Part shown: positions 36,371 to 45,514 of the stretch, in pieces
Layout: each line of letters opens with the position of its first letter
Position numbering within the stretch: position 1 is the first letter of the stretch
Notes under the pieces: generated by a model
Told to the model about the DNA's origin: nothing
Database searches by the model: none
Seen by the model: only the letters and a program-made list of their open reading frames with translations
From: Streptomyces sp. NBC_00247
Lineage (GTDB): Bacteria > Actinomycetota > Actinomycetes > Streptomycetales > Streptomycetaceae
Direction of reading: 5' to 3'
Assembly: GCF_036188265.1 (NCBI RefSeq)
Contig: NZ_CP108093.1
Coordinates: forward strand, 558,001 to 622,000
Length of the DNA: 64,000 nucleotides
Made by a program: the position numbers and the translations under genes

Positions 36371-37546
36371 ATGCGCACCACTGTCGGCATCATCGGCGGC
36401 GGCCCGTCCGGGCTGCTGCTGGCGCGCCTGCTCCACCGGGCAGGTGTCGACTGCGTCGTGCTGGAGAGCCGCCAACGCGCCTACGTGGAGCGGCGGCAGC
36501 GCGCCGGCATCCTCGAACAGTCCACGGTCGACGCCCTGCGCGAGGCGGGAGCGGCCGAACGGCTGGACGCCGAGGGCCTGGTGCACGACGGCATCGAACT
36601 GCGCTGGGGCGGCGGCAGGTCCCACCGGATCGACTTCCCGTCGCTCGCCTCCGGTCGCCGGGTGTGGGTGTACGCGCAGACCGAGGTGGTCAAGGACCTC
36701 ATCGCCCTCCGGCTCGCGGACGGCGCGCCGCTCCACTTCGGCGCGGAGGTGACCTCGGTGGAGGGCGTCGACACCGACCGGCCGGTGGTGACCTACGTCC
36801 AGGAAGGGCGTACCAGGACCCTCACGTGTGACTACGTCGTCGGGTGCGACGGCTTCCACGGGGTGACCCGGGCGGCGGTGCCCGGTGCGGCCAGGACGAC
36901 GTACGAGCGGACGTACCCGTACTCGTGGCTCGGCATCCTGGCCGATGTCCCGCCCTCCTGCGACGAGTTGGTCTACGCCCACTCCTCGCGCGGCTTCGCC
37001 CTGCACAGCATGCGCTCCCCCGACGTCAGCCGGCTGTACCTCCAGGTCCCCAACGGCACCGATCCGGCCTCCTGGTCCGGCGAACAGATCTGGGACGAGC
37101 TCGACTTCCGCCTCGCGCGGGACGGCCGGCAGCTGGAACGAGGGCCGATCACGGCCAAGAGTGTTCTGCCGATGCGGAGTTCGGTGACCGAGCCCATGCG
37201 GTTCGGGCGCCTGTTCCTCGCGGGCGACGCCGCCCACATCGTCCCGCCCACCGGCGCGAAGGGGCTCAACCTCGCCGCCGCCGACGTCGTCGTACTGGCC
37301 CGCGCGCTGATCCGGCAGCGGACGGCCGGCTCGACGGACCTGCTCGACGCGTACTCCGACACCTGTCTGCGCCGGGTGTGGCGCGCGGAGCACTTCTCCT
37401 GGTTCATGACGACGACGCTCCACACCGACCCGGAACAGAGCGGGTTCGACACCCGGTTGCAGATCTCCCAATTGGAACGGATCGCCTCGTCGCCGCACGC
37501 GGCGGCCGAACTCGCCTCGAACTACGCGGGGTTGCCGATTCCCTGA
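36371..37546 (+). CDS. pobA: 4-hydroxybenzoate 3-monooxygenase
   Basis: 391 residues, the usual PobA length. FAD-binding GIIGGGPSGLLLARLLHRAG at 5-24, the VVGCDGFHGVTR (DG) motif near residue 158, and GDAAHIVPPTGAKGLNLA binding the FAD ribityl chain. ESRQRAYVERRQRAGILEQ is the PobA-specific substrate region. It hydroxylates 4-hydroxybenzoate to protocatechuate. Third gene of the CoA-transferase operon. The ring-cleaving pcaGH genes are not in the window. Confidence 0.92.
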   Translation: MRTTVGIIGGGPSGLLLARLLHRAGVDCVVLESRQRAYVERRQRAGILEQSTVDALREAGAAERLDAEGLVHDGIELRWGGGRSHRIDFPSLASGRRVWVYAQTEVVKDLIALRLADGAPLHFGAEVTSVEGVDTDRPVVTYVQEGRTRTLTCDYVVGCDGFHGVTRAAVPGAARTTYERTYPYSWLGILADVPPSCDELVYAHSSRGFALHSMRSPDVSRLYLQVPNGTDPASWSGEQIWDELDFRLARDGRQLERGPITAKSVLPMRSSVTEPMRFGRLFLAGDAAHIVPPTGAKGLNLAAADVVVLARALIRQRTAGSTDLLDAYSDTCLRRVWRAEHFSWFMTTTLHTDPEQSGFDTRLQISQLERIASSPHAAAELASNYAGLPIP

Positions 37547-37549
37547 ACT

Positions 37550-38746
37550 TCACGGCCGCCCAGTCTCCCCTGTCGTGAGGAAGTCCCGGGGACCAGTCCG
37601 CAGCCCTGGAGCGAGCGCCAGGGTCACCGCGACGGAGAACGCCGCCATGGCGGTCGTCGCCAGGGCCGGCGAGGTGAGTTCGGCGGCGGTACCGGCGAGG
37701 AGGGCGCCGACGCCCTGCAGGGTGAGCATGCCGGAGGAGTGCAGGCCGATCGCCTGGCCGCTCAGCTCGTCGGGCGTCAGCCGCATCAGGCGCTCCTGGA
37801 GCAGGAGGCTCGCCGAGAAGCCGACGGAGGCCAGGGTGACGGCGGCCAGCGCGACAGGGAGCCCCGGTTCCAGGAAGAACAGCAGGTAAGGAGCGGCGAG
37901 AACCAACCGCAGGGGAGCAGCCAGGCGTTCACGCCACCACGGCGGAAGGAACCGCCCCACGAGGGTGTCGCCCGCGAGCATGCCGAGAGCGGCGCAGGCG
38001 AAGAGCAGACCGGCGTGCCCAGGAGCGTACGAGAGGTAGAGGGACTCGCACCCCGCGACGAGGCCGTTCGGCACCCACAGCGCCAGGTAGACGTAGCGGC
38101 GGGGCACGGACGCCCACAGAGCCGCGTTGACACGCCACGTGGCGGCGATCGACGGACGGCCGGTGGCACGGGGCGGCCGGTCGGTGAGGCCGAGGCGGGT
38201 CACCGTGGCGGCGGCCACGTACAGCAGCGCGCCGACGAGCAGCGCTCCACGCGCGGACACCAGCGTGACGAGGACGCCGCCGAGTGCCCAGCCGCAGACC
38301 TGCAGGGTCCCGACCGCCATGTTCAGGACCGAACGGCCCAGCAGATAGCCGTCCTTGGTGAGGATCTCGTGGAGCAGGCCGAAGCGGACCCCGCCTCCCA
38401 CGGAGGAGATGAGGCCTTGGCCCGCCAGGACGGTGAAGAGCGCCCACAACGGCAGTCCGGGAACCGCCTGGACGGCGGCGGCCACCGCGAAGGCCAGGGC
38501 GAGGCCCGTCATGGCGACGCGCGGACGCAGGCGGTCTGCGGCCGACAGCAAGGTGGCCGCGCCGACGACCTGGGCGAGGGAGGGGCCGAACATCGCCAGA
38601 GCGGAGAGCAGCGGGGACCCGGTGGTGGAGTGCACCAGGGTGCCCAGAGCCAGCCCGCTCACGGTGGAGGCGGCGACCGACAGTGCGCCGGAGGCGAAGA
38701 GCGGCGTGAATTGCGGGGTGCGGAACACTTCTCGATAGGTGCGCAT
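37550..38746 (-). CDS. MFS transporter (efflux type)
   Basis: 398 residues, 12 predicted membrane segments; SAADRLRPRVAMTG is a degenerate motif A loop. ATG 38746 is chosen; a GTG at 38770 would add 8 residues. Divergent from an ArsR-type regulator with only 60 bp between them, so it is probably repressed by it and exports an unknown compound. It ends 3 bp after the convergent pobA stop. Confidence 0.82.
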   Translation of the reverse strand: MRTYREVFRTPQFTPLFASGALSVAASTVSGLALGTLVHSTTGSPLLSALAMFGPSLAQVVGAATLLSAADRLRPRVAMTGLALAFAVAAAVQAVPGLPLWALFTVLAGQGLISSVGGGVRFGLLHEILTKDGYLLGRSVLNMAVGTLQVCGWALGGVLVTLVSARGALLVGALLYVAAATVTRLGLTDRPPRATGRPSIAATWRVNAALWASVPRRYVYLALWVPNGLVAGCESLYLSYAPGHAGLLFACAALGMLAGDTLVGRFLPPWWRERLAAPLRLVLAAPYLLFFLEPGLPVALAAVTLASVGFSASLLLQERLMRLTPDELSGQAIGLHSSGMLTLQGVGALLAGTAAELTSPALATTAMAAFSVAVTLALAPGLRTGPRDFLTTGETGRP

Positions 38747-38785
38747 GGCGGGGAGTGTCCGAGGCTCCACCGTGGCGGCGTTAAT

Positions 38786-38805
38786 GTTTCGCGCGGAGGC
38801 GAAAC
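38786..38805. promoter_or_regulatory. palindromic operator between MFS and ArsR genes
   Basis: GTTTCGC (38786-38792) and GCGAAAC (38799-38805) form a perfect inverted repeat with a 6-bp spacer. It covers the ribosome-binding region of the ArsR gene and lies 40 bp from the MFS start, so a bound repressor could block both. Confidence 0.65.
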
Positions 38806-38806
38806 G

Positions 38807-39793
38807 ATGGGACTCTGGCTGCTCGACACGGACACCTTGGCCCGGAGCCGGTTCGTGGTCTCGCCCCTGGCGGAGACCGTCGCCACCCTCAACGAGCTGG
38901 AGGTGGCTGTCGCCTCACATCCGGCTCAGCAGAGGTGGCTGGAGAACCACGTGCACGCCTACCGCGAGCGGGTGGACCGGGATCCGGTGGCGGCTGCCGT
39001 GATCCGGGCCGGGTACCGCCGCGACTGGATCGCCGACTTCCTCATTCCGGCCCCGGTGGGTGAGGGGACCCCGCGCATCGAGGAGGAACTGCACCGGGTC
39101 CGGGCCACCCCGGCCGCATCCGCCCACGCGGACCTGACGACCGCCCTGGGCGGCGGGCCCCTCCCACCGGCCCTGCGCCGTGCCGACCTCGCCGAACGCG
39201 CGGCCGCCCTGCTGGAGTGGGTGTGGACCCGCGTGGTCCTCCCGGACTGGGAGCGGCGCCGCCACGTCCTGGAGGCCGACATCGTCTCCCGCACCCGGCA
39301 GTTGAGCGAGGGCGGCTGGGCCTCGGCCCTCGACGACCTGGGCCCCCGCACCCGCTGGCTGGGCGACGGTCGGCTGCAGATCAACGCACACGCCAACCCG
39401 CCCCGCAGCATTGCCGGCGCACAACTCCTGCTCGTCCCCGTCACTCCGAAGAGCGGCTGGGTCACCTGGGACGAGCCCCACCGGTATGCCGTGGTGTATC
39501 CGTGTTCGGGCGCGCTGACCGGGCAGGAGGGCCGTCCGGCGCCCGACGCGCTCCGTGCCCTGCTCGGTCCGTGGCGGGCCCGTGCGCTGACCCTGCTGAG
39601 CACCCCGATGAGCACCACCCAACTGGTGGCGCTGACCGGACTGGCACTGGGCTCGGTGGGAAGGCACCTGAAGGTACTGCTGAACGCGGGGCTGGTGCGA
39701 CGGCGGCGTGCGGGACGGTCGGTGCTGTACTACCGCAGTGAGGCGGGGGACCGTCTCGTCGAGGCGGCGCGGCAGGGCCGCCCGGCACGGTGA
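38807..39793 (+). CDS. ArsR-type winged-helix regulator with large N-terminal domain (DUF5937-like)
   Basis: 328 residues. The C-terminal 75 residues are an ArsR-like winged helix: ALTLLSTPMSTTQLVALTGLALGSVGRHLKVLLNAGLVRRRRAGRSVLYYRS. The N-terminal 240 residues match the extended actinobacterial ArsR type usually paired with an MFS pump. No metal-binding cysteines, so the signal is probably organic. ATG 38807. Confidence 0.82.
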   Translation: MGLWLLDTDTLARSRFVVSPLAETVATLNELEVAVASHPAQQRWLENHVHAYRERVDRDPVAAAVIRAGYRRDWIADFLIPAPVGEGTPRIEEELHRVRATPAASAHADLTTALGGGPLPPALRRADLAERAAALLEWVWTRVVLPDWERRRHVLEADIVSRTRQLSEGGWASALDDLGPRTRWLGDGRLQINAHANPPRSIAGAQLLLVPVTPKSGWVTWDEPHRYAVVYPCSGALTGQEGRPAPDALRALLGPWRARALTLLSTPMSTTQLVALTGLALGSVGRHLKVLLNAGLVRRRRAGRSVLYYRSEAGDRLVEAARQGRPAR

Positions 39794-39903
39794 GGTCCGC
39801 CGCGGCCCGGTCATGAGCGGTCGGAGCCCGCCGACGACCCGCCCTCCGACCGCCGTGAAGAAATGGCCGTCCCCCGCACGGGCCGACGGCCTACGGTGGC
39901 GTG

Positions 39904-40302
39904 ATGGGCAACGACCGACGTGTCCGCCGTCTCGTCGTGGACGGCGCTACCTGGTACTGGACCGTCCGGCAGCGATCGCGGCCCGAGTACGCCGACTGCC
40001 GGCTGGTCCTCTCCCTCTTCCCGGAGGTGGCCGCGGACGGCGTTCGACGCCGTTTGGACCTGGTGTTCGCTCCTGGCCCGGACCGAATCGTTTCCAACTC
40101 GTACTTCGAGGCGGGCACGGTCGTACGCCTCCCGGACCGTGCCTGGCTCAACCTCCACGAGCCCGGGGCGGTCAGGCTCCTGCTCGACGCGGCGGCTCCC
40201 CTCCTGGACACCTTGCCGTCGGTGCGGGACCTGGAAGTGGACGGCTGGCCCTGCTTCGCCGAGGCGGTGGACCGGGCCGGCGCGGCCGGGTCCGACCGCT
40301 GA
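39904..40302 (+). CDS. hypothetical protein
   Basis: 132 residues, no signal or membrane segment. It starts at ATG 39904 (GTG 39901 possible). GATWYWTVRQR and PDRAWLNLHEPGAVRLLLDAA are its most structured-looking parts. I do not recognise the family. Confidence 0.65.
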   Translation: MGNDRRVRRLVVDGATWYWTVRQRSRPEYADCRLVLSLFPEVAADGVRRRLDLVFAPGPDRIVSNSYFEAGTVVRLPDRAWLNLHEPGAVRLLLDAAAPLLDTLPSVRDLEVDGWPCFAEAVDRAGAAGSDR

Positions 40303-40349
40303 TCACGCCACCGGTCCCTGACGCCGGAGCCGCGGTCCGGTACATGAAC

Positions 40350-40392
40350 GGGCCGTGGAGGGCCCCCCGCACAGTGAGGTCCTCCACGGCCC
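40350..40392. terminator. hairpin between convergent hypothetical and Ldh genes
   Basis: Perfect 12-bp stem, arms 40350-40361 and 40381-40392, loop 19 nt. Confidence 0.65.
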
Positions 40393-40440
40393 GGTCCTGG
40401 GCGACGGGATGGCTTCGTGGAACCCTCCCCGCCGCTTCTT

Positions 40441-41520
40441 TCAGCCCGCCGCCACCGGCTCCGGCGGCGTGATGCCGAACTCGGCGGCACGCTCGGTGAG
40501 GTCGCGCCAGACCTTCGGGGCCACCGGCAGGCCCTTCTCGCCGCGCTCGACGGCGAGGGCCGCGCTCCGCTCGCCGGGGTAGAACACACCGGAGGCGTCG
40601 TCCGCCTGCGGCAGGCCCTTGAGGGTGGTGAGCGTGGTGTCCACGGCGGCGGTGAAGGCCGCGGGGTCGCCGAACGCCGCCGGGTCCAGGGCGATGAGCA
40701 GCGCGTTCTGGCGGTGCTTACGGCCCTCGGGGTCGTCCGAGTGGAAGGAGGCGAAGATCGGCGCGCCGACGAGCACGCTGGTGAGCAGCTCGAAGGCGAT
40801 CGACATCCCGGACCCCTTGGCGCCGCCCAACGGCAGTGGCATGACGGCCTGTTCGGGGTCGGTGGTGGGGGTGCCGTCGGCGGTGGCCGCCGCTCCCGCG
40901 GGCAGCGGGGTGCCGCTCGCCTTGGCCTGGCGGATCTTGCCCAGAGCGATGGTGGCGGTGGCCATGTCGAGGACGAGCGGCGCGTGGGCGTCGGCCGGTA
41001 CGGCGATGGCGAGCGGGCTGGTGGCGACGGCCGCGCCCTTGACCCCGGTGTAGCCCATGTTGGGCATGCCGGAGACGAACCCGATGCCGATGAGGCCCTG
41101 TTCGGCGATCTTCGACACGTAGTAGCCGATGGCGCCGGTGTGGACGGTGCGGCGGACGGCCACGGCGGCGATGCCGTTGGTACGGGCCCGGCTCACCGCT
41201 TCGGCGGCGGCGGCGGTGAGGGCGACCGGGCCGGGCGCGTGGTCGGCGTCGATGACCGTGGCGGCCGGCGTGGAGGACTCGACGGTGAGCTCTGCCTCGG
41301 CGTTGGCCACGCCCTTGGCCAGCAGGTCGAGATAGGCGGGGACGCGGGCGACGCCGTGCGAGTCGACGCCGCGCAGCGCTGCCCAGACGAAGACGTCGGC
41401 GGTGGTGCGGGCGGCCTCGGCGTCGAGGCCGCCCTTCTCCAGGAGGGCGGCGGAGAAGGTGCGCAGGTCCTCGGCGGGGACCAGGACCTTGCCCGGCTTG
41501 GGGGTGGGGTGGTCGGTCAT
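40441..41520 (-). CDS. Ldh-family (malate/sulfolactate-type) NAD(P)-dependent 2-hydroxyacid oxidoreductase
   Basis: 359 residues. Ldh_2 features: GVDSHGVARVPAYLDLLAKG (active-site His), GHTGAIGYYV-like VRRTVHTGAIGYYVSKIAEQGLIGI, and the DMATATIALGKI segment. Oxidises 2-hydroxyacids such as malate, ureidoglycolate or sulfolactate, or reduces the 2-oxoacid. Last gene of the amidohydrolase-ThDP enzyme-Ldh operon, 19 bp after the ThDP gene. Its role is probably a side-chain or end step of the catabolic pathway (inferred). Confidence 0.85.
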   Translation of the reverse strand: MTDHPTPKPGKVLVPAEDLRTFSAALLEKGGLDAEAARTTADVFVWAALRGVDSHGVARVPAYLDLLAKGVANAEAELTVESSTPAATVIDADHAPGPVALTAAAAEAVSRARTNGIAAVAVRRTVHTGAIGYYVSKIAEQGLIGIGFVSGMPNMGYTGVKGAAVATSPLAIAVPADAHAPLVLDMATATIALGKIRQAKASGTPLPAGAAATADGTPTTDPEQAVMPLPLGGAKGSGMSIAFELLTSVLVGAPIFASFHSDDPEGRKHRQNALLIALDPAAFGDPAAFTAAVDTTLTTLKGLPQADDASGVFYPGERSAALAVERGEKGLPVAPKVWRDLTERAAEFGITPPEPVAAG

Positions 41521-41539
41521 GGTGGCGGTGCCTCCTGGT

Positions 41540-43258
41540 TCAGCGGGTGACGAGTACGTCGACGACGGCGGTGGTCCCGTCCGCGACGGCCTTGAGCGCG
41601 CGCTCCAGCGCGGGCGCGAGGGCGTCGGTGGTGTCGACGGTCTCGGTGTGCATCCCGAACGGCTCGGCGAACGCGGCGAGCCGGGGCAGCCGGTGCAGGT
41701 CGGTGCCGAGCCATTCACCGGTCTCGGCGGCGGCGCCCTCGGGGTAGAACCTGCGGTGGTTGAGATTCATCGACTTGTAGACACGGTTGTTGAACACCAG
41801 GATGAGTACCGGCAGTTCATAGGTCCTGGCAGCGTCGTACGACTGGATCACCGGGTTGTAGGTGAACGCGCCGTCGCCGACCGTGAGGACCACCGGCCTG
41901 TCCCCGGCCGCGAGTTTGACGCCGAGGGCGACCGCGATGCCCTGCCCGAGTCCGCCCTGTACGTAGAAGTACGAGTCGGGGTCGGAGGTCAGCAGGTGCC
42001 GCTTGACGACCCGGCTGTGGGTGATGGTCTCGTCGACGACGATCCCGCCGGTCCCGTCGAGGAGCCGGCGCAGCGTGGCGGCGACCAGGACCGGGTCCAC
42101 TCCTTCGCTCTCCTCCGCCTTCGCCTCGGCGGCCGTGATGGCAGCCCGCTCGGCGGCGTACCGCTCCTCCTGCGCGGCGCGGCGCAGAGCGACGGCCGCA
42201 CGCTGATCGTCAGTGAAGTCCTTTGCGCGCTTGGCCAGTTGGCGCAGGGTGTTGGCGACGTCACCTTCGAGGTACGCGTCGGCGAAGAGCACCTGGTAGA
42301 CGATGTGCGGTCGCTGCGGCACCTCGTCGACGACGACGATCGTCGCCTTCGAGGGGCGGCGGCTCGGCGGGTAGAAGGGGACGCGGCAGTTGACCAGGAG
42401 GATCAGGTCGGCCTCGTCCATCCAGGGGCCGATGTCGCTGCCGGCGTGCAGCGGGTGGGTGCGCGGGAAGTTGCCGCAGACCGCCGAATCGGGTTCGACC
42501 ACCGGGATGTTCCAGGCCTCGGCGAAGGCGAGGAGGGCCTCGAAGCCGCCCGCCTCCCGGCCGGCGGTCTCGGTGACGATCACCGGGTTCGTCGCGTCGC
42601 GGATCAACTGGGCGACGGGGTCGACCTCTTCGGGCGAGCTGTGGGTGGAGCCGGGCGCCACGATCGGCTTGGCCCCGCGGCCGTCCCACTCCTCCAGGAG
42701 GATCTCCAGGGGGATGTTGAGGTAGGCCGGGCCGGCCGGTGCCCGCCAGGACAGTTCCGCCGCCCGGGCGATCATGGTGGGCAGGGTGTGCACGCTGGCG
42801 GCCTCGGTGGCCCACTTCGTGAAGGGCTGGGCGACGCCGTGCGGGCCGCCCACGATCGAGAGGTTGCGGTACCACTGGCCGCCCGGGTCCTGTCCGGGGG
42901 CGTCGCCGTAGGTGCTGGACTCCGAGGAGGTGACGACCATGGGGACGCCGGCGAGCAGTGCCCCGTGGATCGCCATGGAGCCCTGGAGCAGGCCGGGAGC
43001 CGCGTGCAGGAGGACTCCCTGCGGGCGGCGGGTGACGAGGCCGTAGCCGGTGGCCATGCCGACCGCGACCGTCTCGTGGGTGAGGTCGAGGTAGCGGGGG
43101 GCCGGGTCACCGTCTCGGTGACGCCGGGCCAGTGACTCCCACACCGGGGCCCATTCGGACCCCGATGAGCAGAAGAGGTAATCGGCGCCGACGGCGTTGA
43201 AGGCGGAGACGACGGCGTCACCGCCGTCGACGCCTGGCGTGTTCTTGCTGTCCGTCAT
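41540..43258 (-). CDS. thiamine-diphosphate-dependent enzyme (acetolactate synthase/benzoylformate decarboxylase-like)
   Basis: 572 residues with the three-domain ThDP-enzyme layout. Catalytic cofactor-activating glutamate E62 lies in THETVAVGMATGYG. The ThDP-binding motif begins at GDGAFTYNPV (about 461) and ends at the NN pair (about 490-491). The C-terminal sequence does not show the carboligase FAD-site features strongly, so a 2-oxoacid decarboxylase or lyase is as likely as a synthase. 13 bp after the amidohydrolase gene in the same operon. Confidence 0.85.
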   Translation of the reverse strand: MTDSKNTPGVDGGDAVVSAFNAVGADYLFCSSGSEWAPVWESLARRHRDGDPAPRYLDLTHETVAVGMATGYGLVTRRPQGVLLHAAPGLLQGSMAIHGALLAGVPMVVTSSESSTYGDAPGQDPGGQWYRNLSIVGGPHGVAQPFTKWATEAASVHTLPTMIARAAELSWRAPAGPAYLNIPLEILLEEWDGRGAKPIVAPGSTHSSPEEVDPVAQLIRDATNPVIVTETAGREAGGFEALLAFAEAWNIPVVEPDSAVCGNFPRTHPLHAGSDIGPWMDEADLILLVNCRVPFYPPSRRPSKATIVVVDEVPQRPHIVYQVLFADAYLEGDVANTLRQLAKRAKDFTDDQRAAVALRRAAQEERYAAERAAITAAEAKAEESEGVDPVLVAATLRRLLDGTGGIVVDETITHSRVVKRHLLTSDPDSYFYVQGGLGQGIAVALGVKLAAGDRPVVLTVGDGAFTYNPVIQSYDAARTYELPVLILVFNNRVYKSMNLNHRRFYPEGAAAETGEWLGTDLHRLPRLAAFAEPFGMHTETVDTTDALAPALERALKAVADGTTAVVDVLVTR

Positions 43259-43271
43259 CTCAGATGTTCCC

Positions 43272-44132
43272 TCAGCCCTCGACCGGCCAGCCGAGGACCT
43301 CGCTGATGCCGCGGCCCATCATCCACTCAAGCTCCTCGGGGGTGAAATCCCAGTGCTTGGTGAACTGCTCGATGGTGTCGGTGTAGGTGATGCCGTGGCC
43401 GAGCAGGCGGGTGATGTCGGTGCCGTAGAAGCAGCGCTGCGGCCCCATCTTGTCGACCATCTCGCGGACGTACTTCTCGATGTTCTTGTTCGGGAAGGGC
43501 TCGGTGGAGTAGCCGGGCAGGGCCGAGACCTTCACGTAGATGTTGGGGTGCTGGGCGAGGTCGGCGGTCTCGGAGACCCAGTAGCCGATGGCGTCGTCGA
43601 CGCAGCGGGCCATGATGCCCATGTGGTCGATGATGATCTTCAGCTCGGGGTGCTTGGCGGCGATCTGGCCGAGCTCCCGCTTCCAGATGGGCGCGTGGAC
43701 CATCGTGGGGACGCGGAGCTCCTCGGCGATCGGCCAGTACCAGTCGTTGGTGCCGTCGATCATCCAGTTGCGGTCCTGCGGCCGGTGGAAGGTGAGGCGG
43801 GTGCCCTTGATGTGCGGGTTCTGCGCGAAGTCCCGCAGCATGGCAGTGCCCTCGACCTCGTTGTCCTGGGGGACGCGGGCCATGATGCCGAAGCGGTCCG
43901 GGTGGGCCTCACAGGCTTCGAGGGCGTAGTCGATGCGGTTGCCCTCCCAGGACGGCGGGAGGATGAGGGCGCGGTTGACGCCGGCCTCGTCCATGAGCTC
44001 CAGCGCCTCTTCGTAGCTGAAGGCTTCCTCGCGGTGGCCGTTGAGGCGGATGCGCTCGCGGGCTCCGGGGACCCAGGGGCGGTCCGGGGCCTCTTCCTTC
44101 CAGATGTGGATCTGGGTGTCGACGACGAACAT
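43272..44132 (-). CDS. amidohydrolase-superfamily hydrolase/decarboxylase (amidohydro_2 type)
   Basis: 286 residues. Starts with VDTQIHIWKEE, where QIH replaces the usual HxH pair; VHAPIWKRELGQIAAKHPELKIIIDHMGI supplies further histidines and GTDIT near the end gives the metal-binding aspartate. This group includes 2-pyrone-4,6-dicarboxylate lactonase and ACMSD-like decarboxylases. First gene of its operon; a LysR-type palindrome is centred about 90 bp upstream. Confidence 0.83.
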   Translation of the reverse strand: MFVVDTQIHIWKEEAPDRPWVPGARERIRLNGHREEAFSYEEALELMDEAGVNRALILPPSWEGNRIDYALEACEAHPDRFGIMARVPQDNEVEGTAMLRDFAQNPHIKGTRLTFHRPQDRNWMIDGTNDWYWPIAEELRVPTMVHAPIWKRELGQIAAKHPELKIIIDHMGIMARCVDDAIGYWVSETADLAQHPNIYVKVSALPGYSTEPFPNKNIEKYVREMVDKMGPQRCFYGTDITRLLGHGITYTDTIEQFTKHWDFTPEELEWMMGRGISEVLGWPVEG

Positions 44133-44212
44133 GGGGAACCTCTTCCGTTGCGGGGTGGGGTGGTGTGCGTCAGACGTTAGAGCTGGTGGGGGCGTTTGCT
44201 AAGACCCCGGGA

Positions 44213-44231
44213 GCGCAAGCAGTTGTTGCGC
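44213..44231. promoter_or_regulatory. LysR-type box upstream of the amidohydrolase operon
   Basis: GCGCAA-N7-TTGCGC, a perfect palindrome (arms 44213-44218 and 44226-44231). Centre about 90 bp upstream of the start at 44132. Related sites occur at 47069, 53783 and 59360. Confidence 0.72.
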
Positions 44232-44252
44232 GGAACGGCAGGTCGCGCGGGC

Positions 44253-45452
44253 TCACGCCGGGGCGAACACGGCCTCGGCGATGTGCTCGGCGATGGCCAT
44301 GGAGGCCGTGGCGGCCGGGGAGGGGGCGTTGCGGACGGCGGTGACGCGGCCGACCCGGTGGATGCGGAAGTCGTCCACGAGCGTGCCGTCCGGGTCGAGC
44401 GCCTGGGCGCGTACGCCGGCTCCGCCGCGGACCACGTCCCCGGCGCCGACGCCGGGGACGTACGCCCCCGCGTCCTTCATGAAGGCTTTGGTGGAGAACG
44501 AGCCGCGGTACTCCTTGAGGCCGGTCCGCCAGTGCTGGGCGGCCATCCGCCAGGCCCCGGGGTAGGCCGCGAGCTGCGCCAGGTCCTTCACGGAGAAGGT
44601 GGAGAGCTTGTACCCCTCCCTGGCCAGCGCCAGGACGGCGTTGGGGCCGACCTCGACCGAGCCGTCGACCCGGGGGGTGAAGTGCACCCCGAGGAAGGGG
44701 TAGCGCGGATCGGGTACCGGGTAGACGAGGCCGCGCACCAGATCGGCCCGCTCCGGTCGCAGCAGCATGTACTCGCCCCGGAAGGGGACGATCCTGGGCG
44801 CCCTCTCGTCCCGGGCGAGCTTCGCGACGGCGTCGGACTGGAGGCCCGCGCAGAGGATCAGCCGGTCGACGCGTACGCGTTCCTCGCCGGAGCCCACCTC
44901 GATGCCGCCGGGTACCTCGGTGAGCGAGTCCACCGCGAAATCGAGGCGGACCTGGCCGCCGGCGGCCTCGATGTCCTCGGCGAACCGGCGGGCGACCGCC
45001 GGGTAGTCGGTGATCGCGGTGCGGGGCGAGTGGAGGGCCGCGATGCCGCCGGCGTGCGGCTCGATCTCCTTGATCTCGTCCTTCGAGATCTTCCGCAGGT
45101 CGGGCACGTGGTTGTTCTTGGCCCGTTCGTACAGGCCCTCCATGCGGCCGAGTTCGTCCTCGCGCACCGCCATGACGAGCTTGCCGATCTCCTGGTACGG
45201 CAGCTTCCTCTCCTGGCAGTACTCGCGCAGCAGGGACACGCCCCGTACGCACAGGTCGGCCTTGAGACTGCCCGGGGCGTAGTAGATGCCGGCGTGCACC
45301 ACGCCCGAGTTGTGTCCGGTCTGGTGGACGGCGACCTGCCGCTCCTTCTCGAACACCACCACGCGGGTGCCCGGGCGGCCGAGCGCGATCTCGCGGCCCG
45401 TCGCCAGGCCCACGATGCCCGCTCCGACGATGCCGACCGTTTCGTCGGTCAT
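44253..45452 (-). CDS. lhgO: L-2-hydroxyglutarate oxidase-like FAD enzyme
   Basis: 399 residues from ATG 45452, chosen because GGAGG lies seven bases upstream (ATG 45458 is too close). DAO-family FAD fold: GIVGAGIVGLATGREIALG at 8-26 with G10, G12 and G15; VHQTGHNSGVVHAGIYY is the LhgO signature. It oxidises L-2-hydroxyglutarate or a similar 2-hydroxyacid to the 2-oxoacid. 62 bp after the aldehyde dehydrogenase in one operon. Confidence 0.88.
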   Translation of the reverse strand: MTDETVGIVGAGIVGLATGREIALGRPGTRVVVFEKERQVAVHQTGHNSGVVHAGIYYAPGSLKADLCVRGVSLLREYCQERKLPYQEIGKLVMAVREDELGRMEGLYERAKNNHVPDLRKISKDEIKEIEPHAGGIAALHSPRTAITDYPAVARRFAEDIEAAGGQVRLDFAVDSLTEVPGGIEVGSGEERVRVDRLILCAGLQSDAVAKLARDERAPRIVPFRGEYMLLRPERADLVRGLVYPVPDPRYPFLGVHFTPRVDGSVEVGPNAVLALAREGYKLSTFSVKDLAQLAAYPGAWRMAAQHWRTGLKEYRGSFSTKAFMKDAGAYVPGVGAGDVVRGGAGVRAQALDPDGTLVDDFRIHRVGRVTAVRNAPSPAATASMAIAEHIAEAVFAPA

Positions 45453-45514
45453 CGGCATCCTCCTTTCTTGCTGATGACGCTGGGGGGAGCTCGATGATGC
45501 CGGGTGGCCGCGCG

